DNA of 64,000 nucleotides from Litoribrevibacter euphylliae. Lineage in GTDB: Bacteria; Pseudomonadota; Gammaproteobacteria; Pseudomonadales; Litoribrevibacteraceae. Below the pieces are notes generated by a model. That model saw only the letters and a list, made by a program, of their open reading frames with translations. It did not search any database and had not been told where the DNA came from. Every line of letters begins with the position of its first letter. Within the stretch, counting starts at the first letter, position 1. The position numbers and the translations under genes were made by a program. Shown here piece after piece: positions 9,329 through 18,178 of this stretch. The stretch is from assembly GCF_042646085.1 (NCBI RefSeq), contig NZ_JBHRSZ010000004.1:434001-498000 (forward strand), given 5' to 3'.

Positions 9329-10348
9329 ATGGAAGCGTCAGTTGTTTTAGATCTTAAAGGGGTTACCGTAGCAGAGGATGAAGTTGAGCTGTTAACGCAT
9401 CCTCTCACGGCGGGAGTTATTCTCTTTACTCGTAATTATCAATCAAAAGAACAGCTGCAATCGTTGTGTTCTGAAATTAAATCCATCAATCCTAAGTTAT
9501 TTATTTCTGTGGATCATGAAGGCGGTCGAGTGCAGCGTTTTCGTGATGGGTTTACCAAGATTCCTGCCATGGGAGCGATTGGCCGTTTGTATCATGACCA
9601 TCAACGATTTGCCATGCGTATTGCCGAACTTGCAGGGTTTGTGATGGCAGCAGAGCTGAGATTGTGTGGAGTTGATTTAAGCTATGCGCCGGTGTTGGAT
9701 CTGGATCTTGGCTTAAATGAAGTGATTGGTGATCGCTCGTTTTCAGATCGTCCGGACGTGGTGGCTGATCTTTCCGTGTGTTTATTGAATGGTATTGAGC
9801 ATGCTGGTATGGCGGGGGTGGGTAAGCACTTTCCAGGTCATGGGCATGTGGATTGCGATTCTCATCATGAGCTGCCCCATGATGCTCGCAGTTATGATGA
9901 GATCCTGAATAAAGATGTGTTTCCATTCCGTTTGCTGATTGAGTCTGGTTTGCACGGCATCATGCCTGCGCATGTGATTTACGATCAGGTGGACTCGGAA
10001 CGTCCCGCAGGATTTTCAGCTCGTTGGTTACAACAAGAACTAAGAGCGGGGCTTGGTTTCAAGGGCATCATTTTTAGTGATGACCTGAGCATGCAAGGTG
10101 CGGTGAAAGCAGAACCTACTGCTGGTGGTCGTGCCTTGGCGGCCATCGACGCCGGCTGTAATTTGCTCTTGGTGTGTAATGACCCCGATGCCGCGCGTGC
10201 TGTGCTTGAAACCTTAACTGAGCAATCTGTGCAGCCTTTTGCTGGGGCAAGCGTTTTGATTCCTACCCTGCCGAGCTCTTCCATCAGTCTTGATGAACTG
10301 GCACAGGCGAAAAAGGCCATTGAAGACTTTAATAACGAGCTTGCTTAG
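9329..10348 (+). CDS. nagZ: Beta-N-acetylhexosaminidase NagZ (GH3)
   Basis: NagZ removes N-acetylglucosamine from anhydro-muropeptides in the cytoplasm during peptidoglycan recycling, which in many gammaproteobacteria also affects beta-lactamase induction. The 339-residue single-domain form is typical, with no signal peptide. Signature sequences are SVDHEGGRVQRF, GVGKHFPGHGHVDCDSHHELP (the flexible loop with the acid/base histidine) and FSDDLSMQGA, whose first aspartate is the catalytic nucleophile. It follows an L,D-transpeptidase gene after 66 bases and is probably co-transcribed with it. Confidence 0.95.
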   Translation: MEASVVLDLKGVTVAEDEVELLTHPLTAGVILFTRNYQSKEQLQSLCSEIKSINPKLFISVDHEGGRVQRFRDGFTKIPAMGAIGRLYHDHQRFAMRIAELAGFVMAAELRLCGVDLSYAPVLDLDLGLNEVIGDRSFSDRPDVVADLSVCLLNGIEHAGMAGVGKHFPGHGHVDCDSHHELPHDARSYDEILNKDVFPFRLLIESGLHGIMPAHVIYDQVDSERPAGFSARWLQQELRAGLGFKGIIFSDDLSMQGAVKAEPTAGGRALAAIDAGCNLLLVCNDPDAARAVLETLTEQSVQPFAGASVLIPTLPSSSISLDELAQAKKAIEDFNNELA

Positions 10349-10374
10349 GTGGTCCATAAACCTCTGAAAAGCGC

Positions 10375-12492
10375 TTAAAACTGATAACTGACACTGGCTA
10401 GGAACTCTCGTCCTCGATTGGGGACGGGATTGTTCATAGGCGCATTGTTGTTTGGGGTGTCATAGGATTTATCGAGCAGATTTTTAATTTGTAGATTTGT
10501 CGACCATTCGCTTGTCCATTGATAAGCCAGTTTTCCATTCAATAGCCAGTAATCGTTCAGCTTAATTCGATCTGAATTGCTTATTACGGTTTCTCGTGCT
10601 CCCTGATAAACCGACGATAGATTAGCCTGCCAATTCGGTTGGTGGTAGTTAATGCTGATTGAACCGACGGTATCCGCTTCTTTAAAGGATTCTTGAGCAT
10701 TATTGAATAAGTGCATAGCAGTCAGTCGAGAAGACCAGCGAGCGTTGAAGTGGTGGTGCAGTTCCAATTCCATACCCCGGCTGTCTTTTAAACGGACATT
10801 ATCAAACACCAGCTTTCCTGTGTCTGACGGTGCCAGAAGAATGGAATCTGTAAAGTGATTCTCAAAGTAGCCCAGGCTGATAAAGGTCTGTTGCCATTGT
10901 GCAAGCCATACTGCTTCCCAGGTTGAGACGGTTTCTGGTTTTAAATCGGGGTTGCCCACAATCACCGGGTTATTCACCAGGAAGAGTTCATTTTCAGCTG
11001 GTGCTCTGAAGGCGCGACCGTAAGTCAATTTGATCGAATGGTGGTTGTTGAAGCTGTGGACCAAACTGGCACGAGGACTGACTTCTGAACCAATGCTGGC
11101 GTATCGGTCATATCGCAAGCCAAGCGTGAGTTGGGTGGCGTGAGTGATGTCGTGCTGATATTGCCCAAACAGGCCCCAGATGTCCCTCGTTGTTGCTTCT
11201 TGCACAAGGGTTGGAATCGACATGGTATCGGAGGACGCTATTGGAAAGCTTTGTTCGGCTAACGCGGCGATGTCAAAGTTACTTTTAGCGTAGGTCTTTC
11301 TTACCTTTTGAAAACGATATTCGGTGCCAAACTGAAAGCTTTGACGGTCGGAAAGTGGCCAGTTATTGAGCCAGAAGACGCGATACCCTTCAATGTCGTC
11401 AAAGTTTACATCCGTCATTAAAGGCGCATCACTGGGTGGATCGCTTAATAAATTGAACGTCCCTTGCTCCTGCACTTGACCATGTAGCGTAAGATGGCTG
11501 AGTTGATATTCAAGGCTGACATTTGAATCAACGGATAACCAGTCAAAGCCTTGGTTTAGCCTTGCGGAGAAAAGATTGCTCTCCCGTCGATTGTCTTTGT
11601 CCGGTGTCGATCCTTCTAGAAAATACCCTTTCGACGCGTTCTCGTAGTACTGCAGGTTAACTTCGGTTTGTTGCCATGCGAGGTTAAAAATAATGTCGCT
11701 GAACTCTCGTTTGTCTCTCAACTCAACAATGCTTTGGGTGTTATTTGAAATCACATCATAGGTTTCGCCGTTATCTGAATCATGGTGCGCCACCAGACTA
11801 ACCTCAATTGAGCCTAAGTCATCATTGACTAGGAGATCCGCTGTTTTTCGATTATGAGTACCATAGGCAAGAGTCGCTTGGTTAGCGTTCTTACGAGTGA
11901 TGATGTTGATAACGCCTATCATCGCATTCGAACCATAAATGGAGGCTCCAGGACCCCGGATGAATTCCACCCGTTCAACTTGTGACAAAGGGAAGGTTGG
12001 CACAGCGGAGGATGCGCCGCCAGTTCTGGCGTTATTGATACGATGACCATCAATCAACAGCAGAACATCGGTGAGTGCTGACGAGATGCGTCGACCCCGC
12101 ACGGATATCGAATGATTATGGCTCCACCCCGAACTTAAATAAGACTGAAAACCAGGCACGTAATTGGCCAATTCATGAAGCTTATCAACGCCTAATTCTT
12201 TAATGCGTTGCTGATTAAAGACGGTAACCGAAGAGGGGGCGGTGACAATGGACTTGGAGGTCATGGTAGAGCCTGTGACTTCAACCTCCATCAATTCCTC
12301 GATGGGTAACTCTAGCAGAGCCTCAAAATCATCGGTCTCGTCACTGGCTAAGAAGTCATTTGTAGAGAAGTCGTTGGCAAAATAGTCTTCATCAGACGAG
12401 TAAAGATCATCTCCTAGGGCTCGATCCACGATTCCTAAGATGGCAAGTGTGAGTACGGCAATTTCCCATGGTTTACAAAGCCCTGTAAGCAT
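10375..12492 (-). CDS. TonB-dependent outer-membrane receptor
   Basis: This 705-residue protein is a TonB-dependent receptor that imports a scarce ligand across the outer membrane using TonB energy. It has a signal peptide, then an acidic linker of about 45 residues, then a plug domain (about 80-190) with the family blocks VERVEFIRGPGASIYGSNAMIGVINI. The rest is a 22-strand barrel ending in LASVSYQF, the expected C-terminal aromatic residue. The NPDLKPE block is also present. The plug resembles catecholate-siderophore/vitamin receptors, but the ligand cannot be fixed. The unusual acidic N-terminus (many Asp/Glu/Ser before LPIEELMEVEVTG) could be a TonB-box extension. It is divergent from a sphingomyelinase gene, and a perfect dyad sits just upstream. 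Confidence 0.9.
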   Translation of the reverse strand: MLTGLCKPWEIAVLTLAILGIVDRALGDDLYSSDEDYFANDFSTNDFLASDETDDFEALLELPIEELMEVEVTGSTMTSKSIVTAPSSVTVFNQQRIKELGVDKLHELANYVPGFQSYLSSGWSHNHSISVRGRRISSALTDVLLLIDGHRINNARTGGASSAVPTFPLSQVERVEFIRGPGASIYGSNAMIGVINIITRKNANQATLAYGTHNRKTADLLVNDDLGSIEVSLVAHHDSDNGETYDVISNNTQSIVELRDKREFSDIIFNLAWQQTEVNLQYYENASKGYFLEGSTPDKDNRRESNLFSARLNQGFDWLSVDSNVSLEYQLSHLTLHGQVQEQGTFNLLSDPPSDAPLMTDVNFDDIEGYRVFWLNNWPLSDRQSFQFGTEYRFQKVRKTYAKSNFDIAALAEQSFPIASSDTMSIPTLVQEATTRDIWGLFGQYQHDITHATQLTLGLRYDRYASIGSEVSPRASLVHSFNNHHSIKLTYGRAFRAPAENELFLVNNPVIVGNPDLKPETVSTWEAVWLAQWQQTFISLGYFENHFTDSILLAPSDTGKLVFDNVRLKDSRGMELELHHHFNARWSSRLTAMHLFNNAQESFKEADTVGSISINYHQPNWQANLSSVYQGARETVISNSDRIKLNDYWLLNGKLAYQWTSEWSTNLQIKNLLDKSYDTPNNNAPMNNPVPNRGREFLASVSYQF

Positions 12493-12522
12493 TGGGTAGC
12501 CCTGGTTGGTCTGAGTCGGAAG

Positions 12523-12540
12523 TTAAGAAGCACTTCTTAA
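12523..12540. promoter_or_regulatory. Perfect 18-bp palindrome upstream of the TonB receptor
   Basis: TTAAGAAG-CA-CTTCTTAA is a perfect inverted repeat with 8-bp arms, 31 bases upstream of the receptor start. A partial repeat (AAGCACTTC) follows at once. The position is right for a repressor operator. The sequence is not a recognisable Fur box. Confidence 0.45.
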
Positions 12541-12763
12541 AAAGCACTTCATAAATAGTCTAGACCAAAACTAAAAGAGGGTTTTTAGATGGTCGTGAAA
12601 TTTCCTGAGATTGGGAGGTGTAACTCAAAATATATGACTTTAAGATCAGCCTTTGCAGATACGGTCTGATTTGTCTTTCCAACGTAGCCTCTGGCGACGG
12701 AAGGTGAAGCCTTCATCTGTGCGTCATTGAATGGTCAAAATACTTTGGTTTATAAGCATACTC

Positions 12764-12799
12764 TTCATGATTTTCATGATTTTCATGATTTTCATGATT
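12764..12799. repeat. Four perfect copies of TTCATGATT
   Basis: A 9-bp unit (TTCATGATT, itself containing TCATGA) is repeated four times without error at 12764-12799, in the 382-base control region between the TonB receptor and the sphingomyelinase. Such repeats change copy number easily by slippage and could change promoter spacing. Confidence 0.9.
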
Positions 12800-12814
12800 C
12801 AAACTTTATAACGC

Positions 12815-12874
12815 AAGCAGATAAAAACTAAGCAGATAAAAACTAAGCAGATAAAAACTAAGCAGGTAAAAATA
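12815..12874. repeat. Four copies of a 15-bp unit ending exactly at the sphingomyelinase start codon
   Basis: AAGCAGATAAAAACT is repeated at 12815, 12830 and 12845. A fourth copy (12860-12874) differs by an A-to-G change at 12866 plus changes at the end. The start ATG follows directly at 12875. The A-to-G change creates AGG eight bases before the start, which is the only visible ribosome-binding site. Confidence 0.9.
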
Positions 12875-14398
12875 ATGATAATAATAAGAAGCTGTCTTTT
12901 GTTTCTCTTACTTCTTCCCACTCTTGTGAAGGCGGATTACGCCGATCTCAAAGTGCTAACGCATAATGTGTTTTTCCCGGTATTTGGTTGGGGATTAGGG
13001 GAAGGGCCAGGCAATGCCCAGCGTGCGGCACTCATTAAACAAGCGGCGTATATCCGTGGCTATGATGTAGTGGTACTTAACGAGCTGTTTGAAGTAGCCT
13101 TTGATGGCAGTGGCCCTGCCAACATCGTACTGGATGGGCTTTATGCTGATTATCCTTATCAGACGCCGATTATTGGCAGTGGTTTAAACAATCATCAGTG
13201 GGATCAAAGTATTGGCGATATCAACCCGGTGAAGAAGAATGGTGGCGTTGCTATTGTCAGCCAGTGGCCGATCGAAGAGCAAATACAGGTGATGTATGAG
13301 CTCTCTTGTGGTGACGATTCGCTCGACAATAAAGGGTTTGTTTATGCCAAAATCAATCGCAATAACGAACGAGTGCATGTGATTGGTACGCATACACAAT
13401 CCGAGTCCAGTAACTGCGGTGGTGAGCCAAAAGGTGCGGAGGTGCGTGCTGCTCAATTGAAAAAGATCAGCACTTTTATCGAATCAAAAGCTATTCCTTC
13501 AAACGAGCCTGTGATTATTGCTGGCGACTTAAATATCAAGCGCGGTGGGCCAGAATATCAATCCATGTTAGCGACGCTTAACACTACAGAGCCTGCTTAT
13601 CACAATGAAACTGAAAGCTGGAACCCGGCAATGAATGACTTGGCTGCTAAGCAATATCCTGGGGATCAGCCGGAGCATTTGGATTATGTATTATTAGAGC
13701 AAAATCACTTACAGATTCCAGGGTGGGGAAATGCAACGTTAGTGCCTTCCAGTGGCGCAAATAACACGTGGCAAGATACGGCTAATATCCCGGATTTCTA
13801 TCACTATGAAAGCGATGAGTTTTCAGATCACTTTCCAGTCGCAGGTTATGCGGCAGGTGTATCTGATGCCCCTGATTTATCGCCAAGAACAGAACGTTAC
13901 AAACGCGTACGCTTGAAGTCGGTAAGCAGTGGTAATTATGTGGCATTGACTAACGAGTCGGATGGTTGGTTGTTGGCTGATCAGACGGAGTCTAGTTGGA
14001 AAACTGACTTTGAAATTGAAGGCTGGGGGCTGAATTACACCGATACCTACTGCCTGACCACGAATAACTACGGGGCGATAAACGGCTGGCCTGGCACTTA
14101 TATCAAACTCAAGTCAAAGCATAACGGTCGATATATGAACTACTGGCGCGGTGGTGATGGTGATTATGGCTACTATGCGGCAACCTCACCTTCAGAGAAA
14201 CTGTATGTGAGGAAAGTTGCGCCAACCACAGACGGTTGTATCCAACATGGTGATCGTGTAGTGCTAGGTGATTTTGGTGGTTCGTTTTGGTACTACGTGA
14301 CTGTATGGCCAAGTGGCAGTTGGAAAAACGCGATGTTCTTATGGGATCGTGGTTACGATGCAGATAACGAATTCATCATCGAAGTGATGGATGACTAA
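12875..14398 (+). CDS. Secreted sphingomyelinase C (Mg-dependent, exonuclease/endonuclease/phosphatase fold)
   Basis: This 507-residue exported enzyme should hydrolyse sphingomyelin to ceramide and phosphocholine. A signal peptide (CLLFLLLLPTLVKA) leads into the catalytic domain (about 22-335). Bacterial sphingomyelinase landmarks are LKVLTHNVF, VVLNELFE (metal-binding Glu), KNGGVAIVS, DNKGFVYAKI, IGTHTQ, AGDLNI (about 217), LDYVLL and SDHFPV (about 317, catalytic His). Residues about 340-507 form an extra beta-rich C-terminal domain (KRVRLKSVSSGNYVAL...) of fascin/beta-trefoil style, perhaps for carbohydrate or surface binding; this domain is not in classical Bacillus-type enzymes. Translation starts right after a four-copy 15-bp repeat. 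The product ceramide is the substrate of the ceramidase at 1-2143. Confidence 0.93.
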   Translation: MIIIRSCLLFLLLLPTLVKADYADLKVLTHNVFFPVFGWGLGEGPGNAQRAALIKQAAYIRGYDVVVLNELFEVAFDGSGPANIVLDGLYADYPYQTPIIGSGLNNHQWDQSIGDINPVKKNGGVAIVSQWPIEEQIQVMYELSCGDDSLDNKGFVYAKINRNNERVHVIGTHTQSESSNCGGEPKGAEVRAAQLKKISTFIESKAIPSNEPVIIAGDLNIKRGGPEYQSMLATLNTTEPAYHNETESWNPAMNDLAAKQYPGDQPEHLDYVLLEQNHLQIPGWGNATLVPSSGANNTWQDTANIPDFYHYESDEFSDHFPVAGYAAGVSDAPDLSPRTERYKRVRLKSVSSGNYVALTNESDGWLLADQTESSWKTDFEIEGWGLNYTDTYCLTTNNYGAINGWPGTYIKLKSKHNGRYMNYWRGGDGDYGYYAATSPSEKLYVRKVAPTTDGCIQHGDRVVLGDFGGSFWYYVTVWPSGSWKNAMFLWDRGYDADNEFIIEVMDD

Positions 14399-14425
14399 TG
14401 CGCTACATGAGTAATGCGCAAAAGC

Positions 14426-14441
14426 CTCCCCAAACGGGGAG
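14426..14441. terminator. Candidate hairpin between convergent sphingomyelinase and chemotaxis genes
   Basis: CTCCCC-AAAC-GGGGAG forms a 6-bp GC-rich stem. A T-rich stretch follows only about 10 bases later, at 14451-14461, so this is a weak or imperfect terminator. Confidence 0.4.
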
Positions 14442-14494
14442 ACTCATGGCTTTGGTGTTTTTATACAGACAGTGTTCCTTTACAGACAGAGCTT

Positions 14495-16519
14495 CTACAC
14501 AGAAAACGAACAGGCCAGGGTTTTCAGCTCGTGTACCAAGGTGGCTTGTTTCTTACTGGCGTCGGAAATTTCACTGGCGCCGGTTACTGTTTCTTGAGAC
14601 ATCTCGTCGATACGAATGACGTTTCGATTAATCTCTTGGTTAACTGAGGTGTATTCTTCCGAGGCGCAGGCAATCTGGTGGTTCATATCTCGAATGGTAC
14701 TGATTGCAATGCCGATTTGAACCAATGCTTTTTCAACGGCTTTCACTTTATCATTGGATTCTTGGACCTGTACTTTAGAAGCCCCAATTGCGGAATACGC
14801 TTCTTCTGAATGATTTTGGAAGGTCATCAGAATGCTTTCAATTTCTCCCACCGATTCATAAGTGCGTTGTGCCAGAGCCCGAACTTCGTCTGCAACCACT
14901 GAAAAGCCTCGGCCTTGTTCGCCTGCTCGTGCGGCTTCAATCGCGGCATTGAGTGCCAGCAAGTTCGTTTGTTCCGCAACACTCTTGATCACATCAAGGA
15001 CACCGGTAATGTTTTCACTGCTGGCTTTTAGCTTGGTAAGAACGTCTTCGACTCTTAGCACTTCTTGATTGAGTGTTTCAATGGAATACACGGCTTCATT
15101 CACCAACGAATTGCCTTCGTTGGCTTGAGAGTCAACATTGCCCGCGGCTTCGGAGGCTCTCACCGTGCTGTTAGCTACTTCCTCGGCGGTGGTTGCCATT
15201 TCGTGAATGGCCGTCGCCAGTTGAGAAGTCTCATGCTGTTGTTCGGTCAAGCTGACGGTGCTTTGCTCGGATGTAGTTGCTGTTTGCTCGGCAACGGCGG
15301 CAAGCTCCATACTGGATGAGTTGATTTGATCGACGATGCCTTTGAATGTCACCAGCATTTGATTGAAGTTTTCAGCGATGATGCCTAGCTCATCTTTGCT
15401 TAAGACTTTAGAGGTCTCTGTGAGCTTGCGTTCCTGGGTCACCGCTGAAATTGATTTAAGAATATGTTGAGTTTGAAGTTTGATGTTCTTAGTGATCATG
15501 TGAACAAACAGCAATGAAATGACACAGATAGAAGCCACGATGCCTAGGTCTCTGTAGAGGCTGCTGGTAACGTTATCAATTCTGGTTTGAATCAATTCAC
15601 TGAGCATGGGTGTGCTCGAATCCAGTAACTGCTTGGTTGCAACAATCGCTGTGGTGCCCGATTGAAATATGTCTCTACCAGCGACTGAAATAGCTTTTGG
15701 ATTGCTCAAGAGTTCGGTTTGAACCAACGCAATGAAGTGATCTATTTGGCTTATGAGGGATTGATATTTAGGTGTTAACTCATTGCTGATGGTTGGGTGG
15801 ACGGAATTATCGATACTGGTTTTTAGAGAGCTTTCCGCTTTTTTCACTAGGGTTTCTATTTTGTCCAAGTTAACACTTAAGATCAGCATTTCATCCATGG
15901 AGAGTGTTTGAGACGTAGCGATTCCTGAGGCCAATCCGCGTGTTCTTCCCAAAATTTCCATCAGGTTGGGCAGGGTATTCGTCGTTAGATCCATCAAATA
16001 GAAGGTATCTAAATCAGGGTCCAGCGTCAGGTTAGAATGATCTGCTACATAGGTAATCAGCTCCAGGACTTTGGCGATCAAAGCGGTGTGCTCTTTGAAC
16101 GATGTGACAGGTGGTAGGCTTCTTTGACCATCAAGCTTGGACCAGTGACTTTTGATTTCGTCCAGCTTCTGTTTGGTTGGAATGGTTTGTTCTGTCTCTT
16201 CTGCGATCGCCGTCAGTTCCAATAGCTGTTGGTTCGCCTGTTTTTCGATTTGAGTGATTTTACTATCAAAGCTCTTATCCCCATTTAAATAGGCGGCCAT
16301 CATGCCTCTGTGTTTCGCAAAACTTTCTTGCAAAGGGTAGGTATATACAATGTAAGCATTGCCGACCATTTCTTTTTCAGAAAACTTAATTCGGTAATTT
16401 TCTGAATTAATCAGAAATATCAACAGAATGGTGATCGGGATACCCAGCATGACAGTAAACATCGAAAGTTTAACTGCAACAGGTAGATTGTTTAGCGATG
16501 AGGGAAGTGAAAGAGTCAT
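14495..16519 (-). CDS. Methyl-accepting chemotaxis protein
   Basis: This 674-residue transmembrane chemoreceptor signals to CheA/CheW. There is a membrane helix at about 18-38, a large periplasmic sensor (about 40-333, mostly helical, with HRGMMAAYLNGD near its start, similar in style to NIT-like helical sensors), a second membrane helix (about 335-355), a HAMP-like region and the cytoplasmic signalling domain. The CheA/CheW contact hairpin AEQTNLLALNAAIEAARAGEQGRGFSVVADEVRALA is intact. The periplasmic ligand cannot be assigned. There is no C-terminal CheR-tethering pentapeptide (it ends LKTLACSFSV). Confidence 0.93.
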   Translation of the reverse strand: MTLSLPSSLNNLPVAVKLSMFTVMLGIPITILLIFLINSENYRIKFSEKEMVGNAYIVYTYPLQESFAKHRGMMAAYLNGDKSFDSKITQIEKQANQQLLELTAIAEETEQTIPTKQKLDEIKSHWSKLDGQRSLPPVTSFKEHTALIAKVLELITYVADHSNLTLDPDLDTFYLMDLTTNTLPNLMEILGRTRGLASGIATSQTLSMDEMLILSVNLDKIETLVKKAESSLKTSIDNSVHPTISNELTPKYQSLISQIDHFIALVQTELLSNPKAISVAGRDIFQSGTTAIVATKQLLDSSTPMLSELIQTRIDNVTSSLYRDLGIVASICVISLLFVHMITKNIKLQTQHILKSISAVTQERKLTETSKVLSKDELGIIAENFNQMLVTFKGIVDQINSSSMELAAVAEQTATTSEQSTVSLTEQQHETSQLATAIHEMATTAEEVANSTVRASEAAGNVDSQANEGNSLVNEAVYSIETLNQEVLRVEDVLTKLKASSENITGVLDVIKSVAEQTNLLALNAAIEAARAGEQGRGFSVVADEVRALAQRTYESVGEIESILMTFQNHSEEAYSAIGASKVQVQESNDKVKAVEKALVQIGIAISTIRDMNHQIACASEEYTSVNQEINRNVIRIDEMSQETVTGASEISDASKKQATLVHELKTLACSFSV

Positions 16520-16763
16520 GTTGGCCTACTGAGGATCCAAGAAACGTATTTAATTGGTTAAAAATATAGAAGGAGATAATTGATAGTGAGATAAGAGTAA
16601 GTGAGTATGGTGTGTGGGAGAAAGATGAGTGATATGTAGAACTTTGACCATTTGGTTTGTTTTGTTTTATGAAACAATGCTAGGAAGTACTTGGTATTTG
16701 GGCGCTCCAAGCATTTGATTCTGTATCAAATATTCAAAGTGTCGGGGGCGAAGGAGGTCATGG

Positions 16764-17150
16764 TTATTTGGGGATTTTGCAGACTCGTCCTTGCTTTAAT
16801 AAGCGACGCTTTACCCAACGACGATAGAGAAAGGAGAGGGTTGGGCGAATCACGGGAAGATTTATGAGGATGGCGAATATTTTCAGTTTTGGGATAGGTG
16901 CGAGAAGCTGAATATAGGCATCAATTTCTTTGTGCATTATCTGCTTTGTTTCGTCAAAGACATGAAGCTCCAGCAGGGCTTCATCCAAAGAAACCCCATA
17001 TTGTTTTAACAGAGCCTCATGGCTGGTTGCGTCTTGCCAGACAATGTTCTTTGCATGGTCGCCAGCCCAGCGCTGATAGTTTTCTTGGTCTTTTACACAG
17101 GATGGGCACAGTGCATCGTAGAAGACAATGAGTTTCAGGGTTGATCTCAT
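16764..17150 (-). CDS. DCC/DUF393-family thiol-disulfide oxidoreductase-like protein
   Basis: This 128-residue protein has the DCC family signature near its N-terminus: LIVFYDALCPSCVKDQENY carries the Asp-x-x-Cys-x-x-Cys motif of a thioredoxin-like fold. The C-terminal half contains a hydrophobic segment and a basic tail (YRRWVKRRLLKQGR), as in many DUF393 proteins. The exact reaction is unknown; a redox role is inferred from the CxxC motif. I chose ATG 17150 because GGAG lies six bases upstream; the longer frame from 17162 has no ribosome-binding site. It starts 19 bases after the stop of the binding-protein gene and is probably its operon partner. Confidence 0.8.
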   Translation of the reverse strand: MRSTLKLIVFYDALCPSCVKDQENYQRWAGDHAKNIVWQDATSHEALLKQYGVSLDEALLELHVFDETKQIMHKEIDAYIQLLAPIPKLKIFAILINLPVIRPTLSFLYRRWVKRRLLKQGRVCKIPK

Positions 17151-17169
17151 AGCGTTCTCCATCAGTTGT

Positions 17170-18060
17170 TCAAGGTGTGTGGCCTTGTTTGATAATGAAA
17201 TTTTGATAAAGCGTGTTCACTCGGCCTGAATCCTTTAGATTTTGAATCTCTGCTGCGACTTTATAGGCAATGCTGTGGTTGGCGATACGATAAGGGTAGT
17301 TTTCTGCCGTTATTTCTTGGTGAGGATTAAATTCAGGGTTAGGTTCTTCGGCGTAATAAGACGAAGTGCGGGAAAAACCTGTGTAAAGAATATGAGATTT
17401 TGGTTCACAGCAAGATAAGTGCGTAGCAATGTTTAAGTGTCTGAGATCCCTCAAATTGTTGGCTTTGAGGTATTTAAAGTAATCCTGCTGAATCATCCGA
17501 TAGAAGACTTGTCTGCCTCTACTGAGCATTTTGACGGCTCGATCTGTGGTTAAGTCGACAATAGGCTCATTTGGAACTTGTAATGCTTCTGCGACTTGTT
17601 GAGTTGTGTCACCCGCTTCAAAAATCCAGGACAAGCCATATTGAGTGATGTCAGAAATCTTCTTCAGTTCAGGGACATTACTGGGCGTAAGGCCTAGGTA
17701 AGGTTCAAGCCGATAAAGACCGTTGGGAATGTAGAAGAGATATTTAGAACGATGTTCATCAAACCCTGTGCTGGGGTATAGATCGGCAGTTCCGTGCTCA
17801 AGTGAATATAAGGTACGTTGTTTGGGGGCGCGTTCTATGGAAAGACGACAACCAATGTTGGTTGCTACTTCCTGATACAAAGCTTGATAGAGACCTTCAT
17901 TACTTGGAGCCTTCGCCATGTAACCTGGCTTACCTTTAGCTTTGTAAACAAGTGTCAGCGTACAGGGTTCTGTTGCCTGACTTACGCTGACAAATGAGAT
18001 TAACGTACAGGAGAGAAAAAACGACTTAAAGAACTGTAAATTATTGGAACTTAAACGCAT
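17170..18060 (-). CDS. Periplasmic binding protein, family 3-like
   Basis: This is a 296-residue exported protein with a signal peptide ending VSVSQA. It has the general layout of a bacterial family-3 solute-binding protein or the related sensor-type proteins: LTLVYKAKGKPGYM opens the domain, and APKQRTLYSLEHGTADLYPSTGFDEHRSKYLFY is the typical first-lobe block. A Cys pair (LSCCEP) and one early Cys (CTLTLVY) are odd for the family and may form disulfides. No transporter genes are adjacent. The next gene downstream encodes a DCC-type redox protein, which might act on these cysteines; that link is speculative. Confidence 0.7.
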   Translation of the reverse strand: MRLSSNNLQFFKSFFLSCTLISFVSVSQATEPCTLTLVYKAKGKPGYMAKAPSNEGLYQALYQEVATNIGCRLSIERAPKQRTLYSLEHGTADLYPSTGFDEHRSKYLFYIPNGLYRLEPYLGLTPSNVPELKKISDITQYGLSWIFEAGDTTQQVAEALQVPNEPIVDLTTDRAVKMLSRGRQVFYRMIQQDYFKYLKANNLRDLRHLNIATHLSCCEPKSHILYTGFSRTSSYYAEEPNPEFNPHQEITAENYPYRIANHSIAYKVAAEIQNLKDSGRVNTLYQNFIIKQGHTP

Positions 18061-18178
18061 TTCGCTTCTCGTATTTGACGAGTAGGTTTCCTAGTAATCT
18101 TAGTCTAAAAAGCCCCTGTTTTAAGTGATCAATTCGCCTTTTCTAACAACCTAACTGCTTTGTCAGATTGGTAGAGAA

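Noticed and set aside
12764..12874. CRISPR-like repeat array
   Set aside because: The repeats are contiguous 9- and 15-bp units with no unique spacers.
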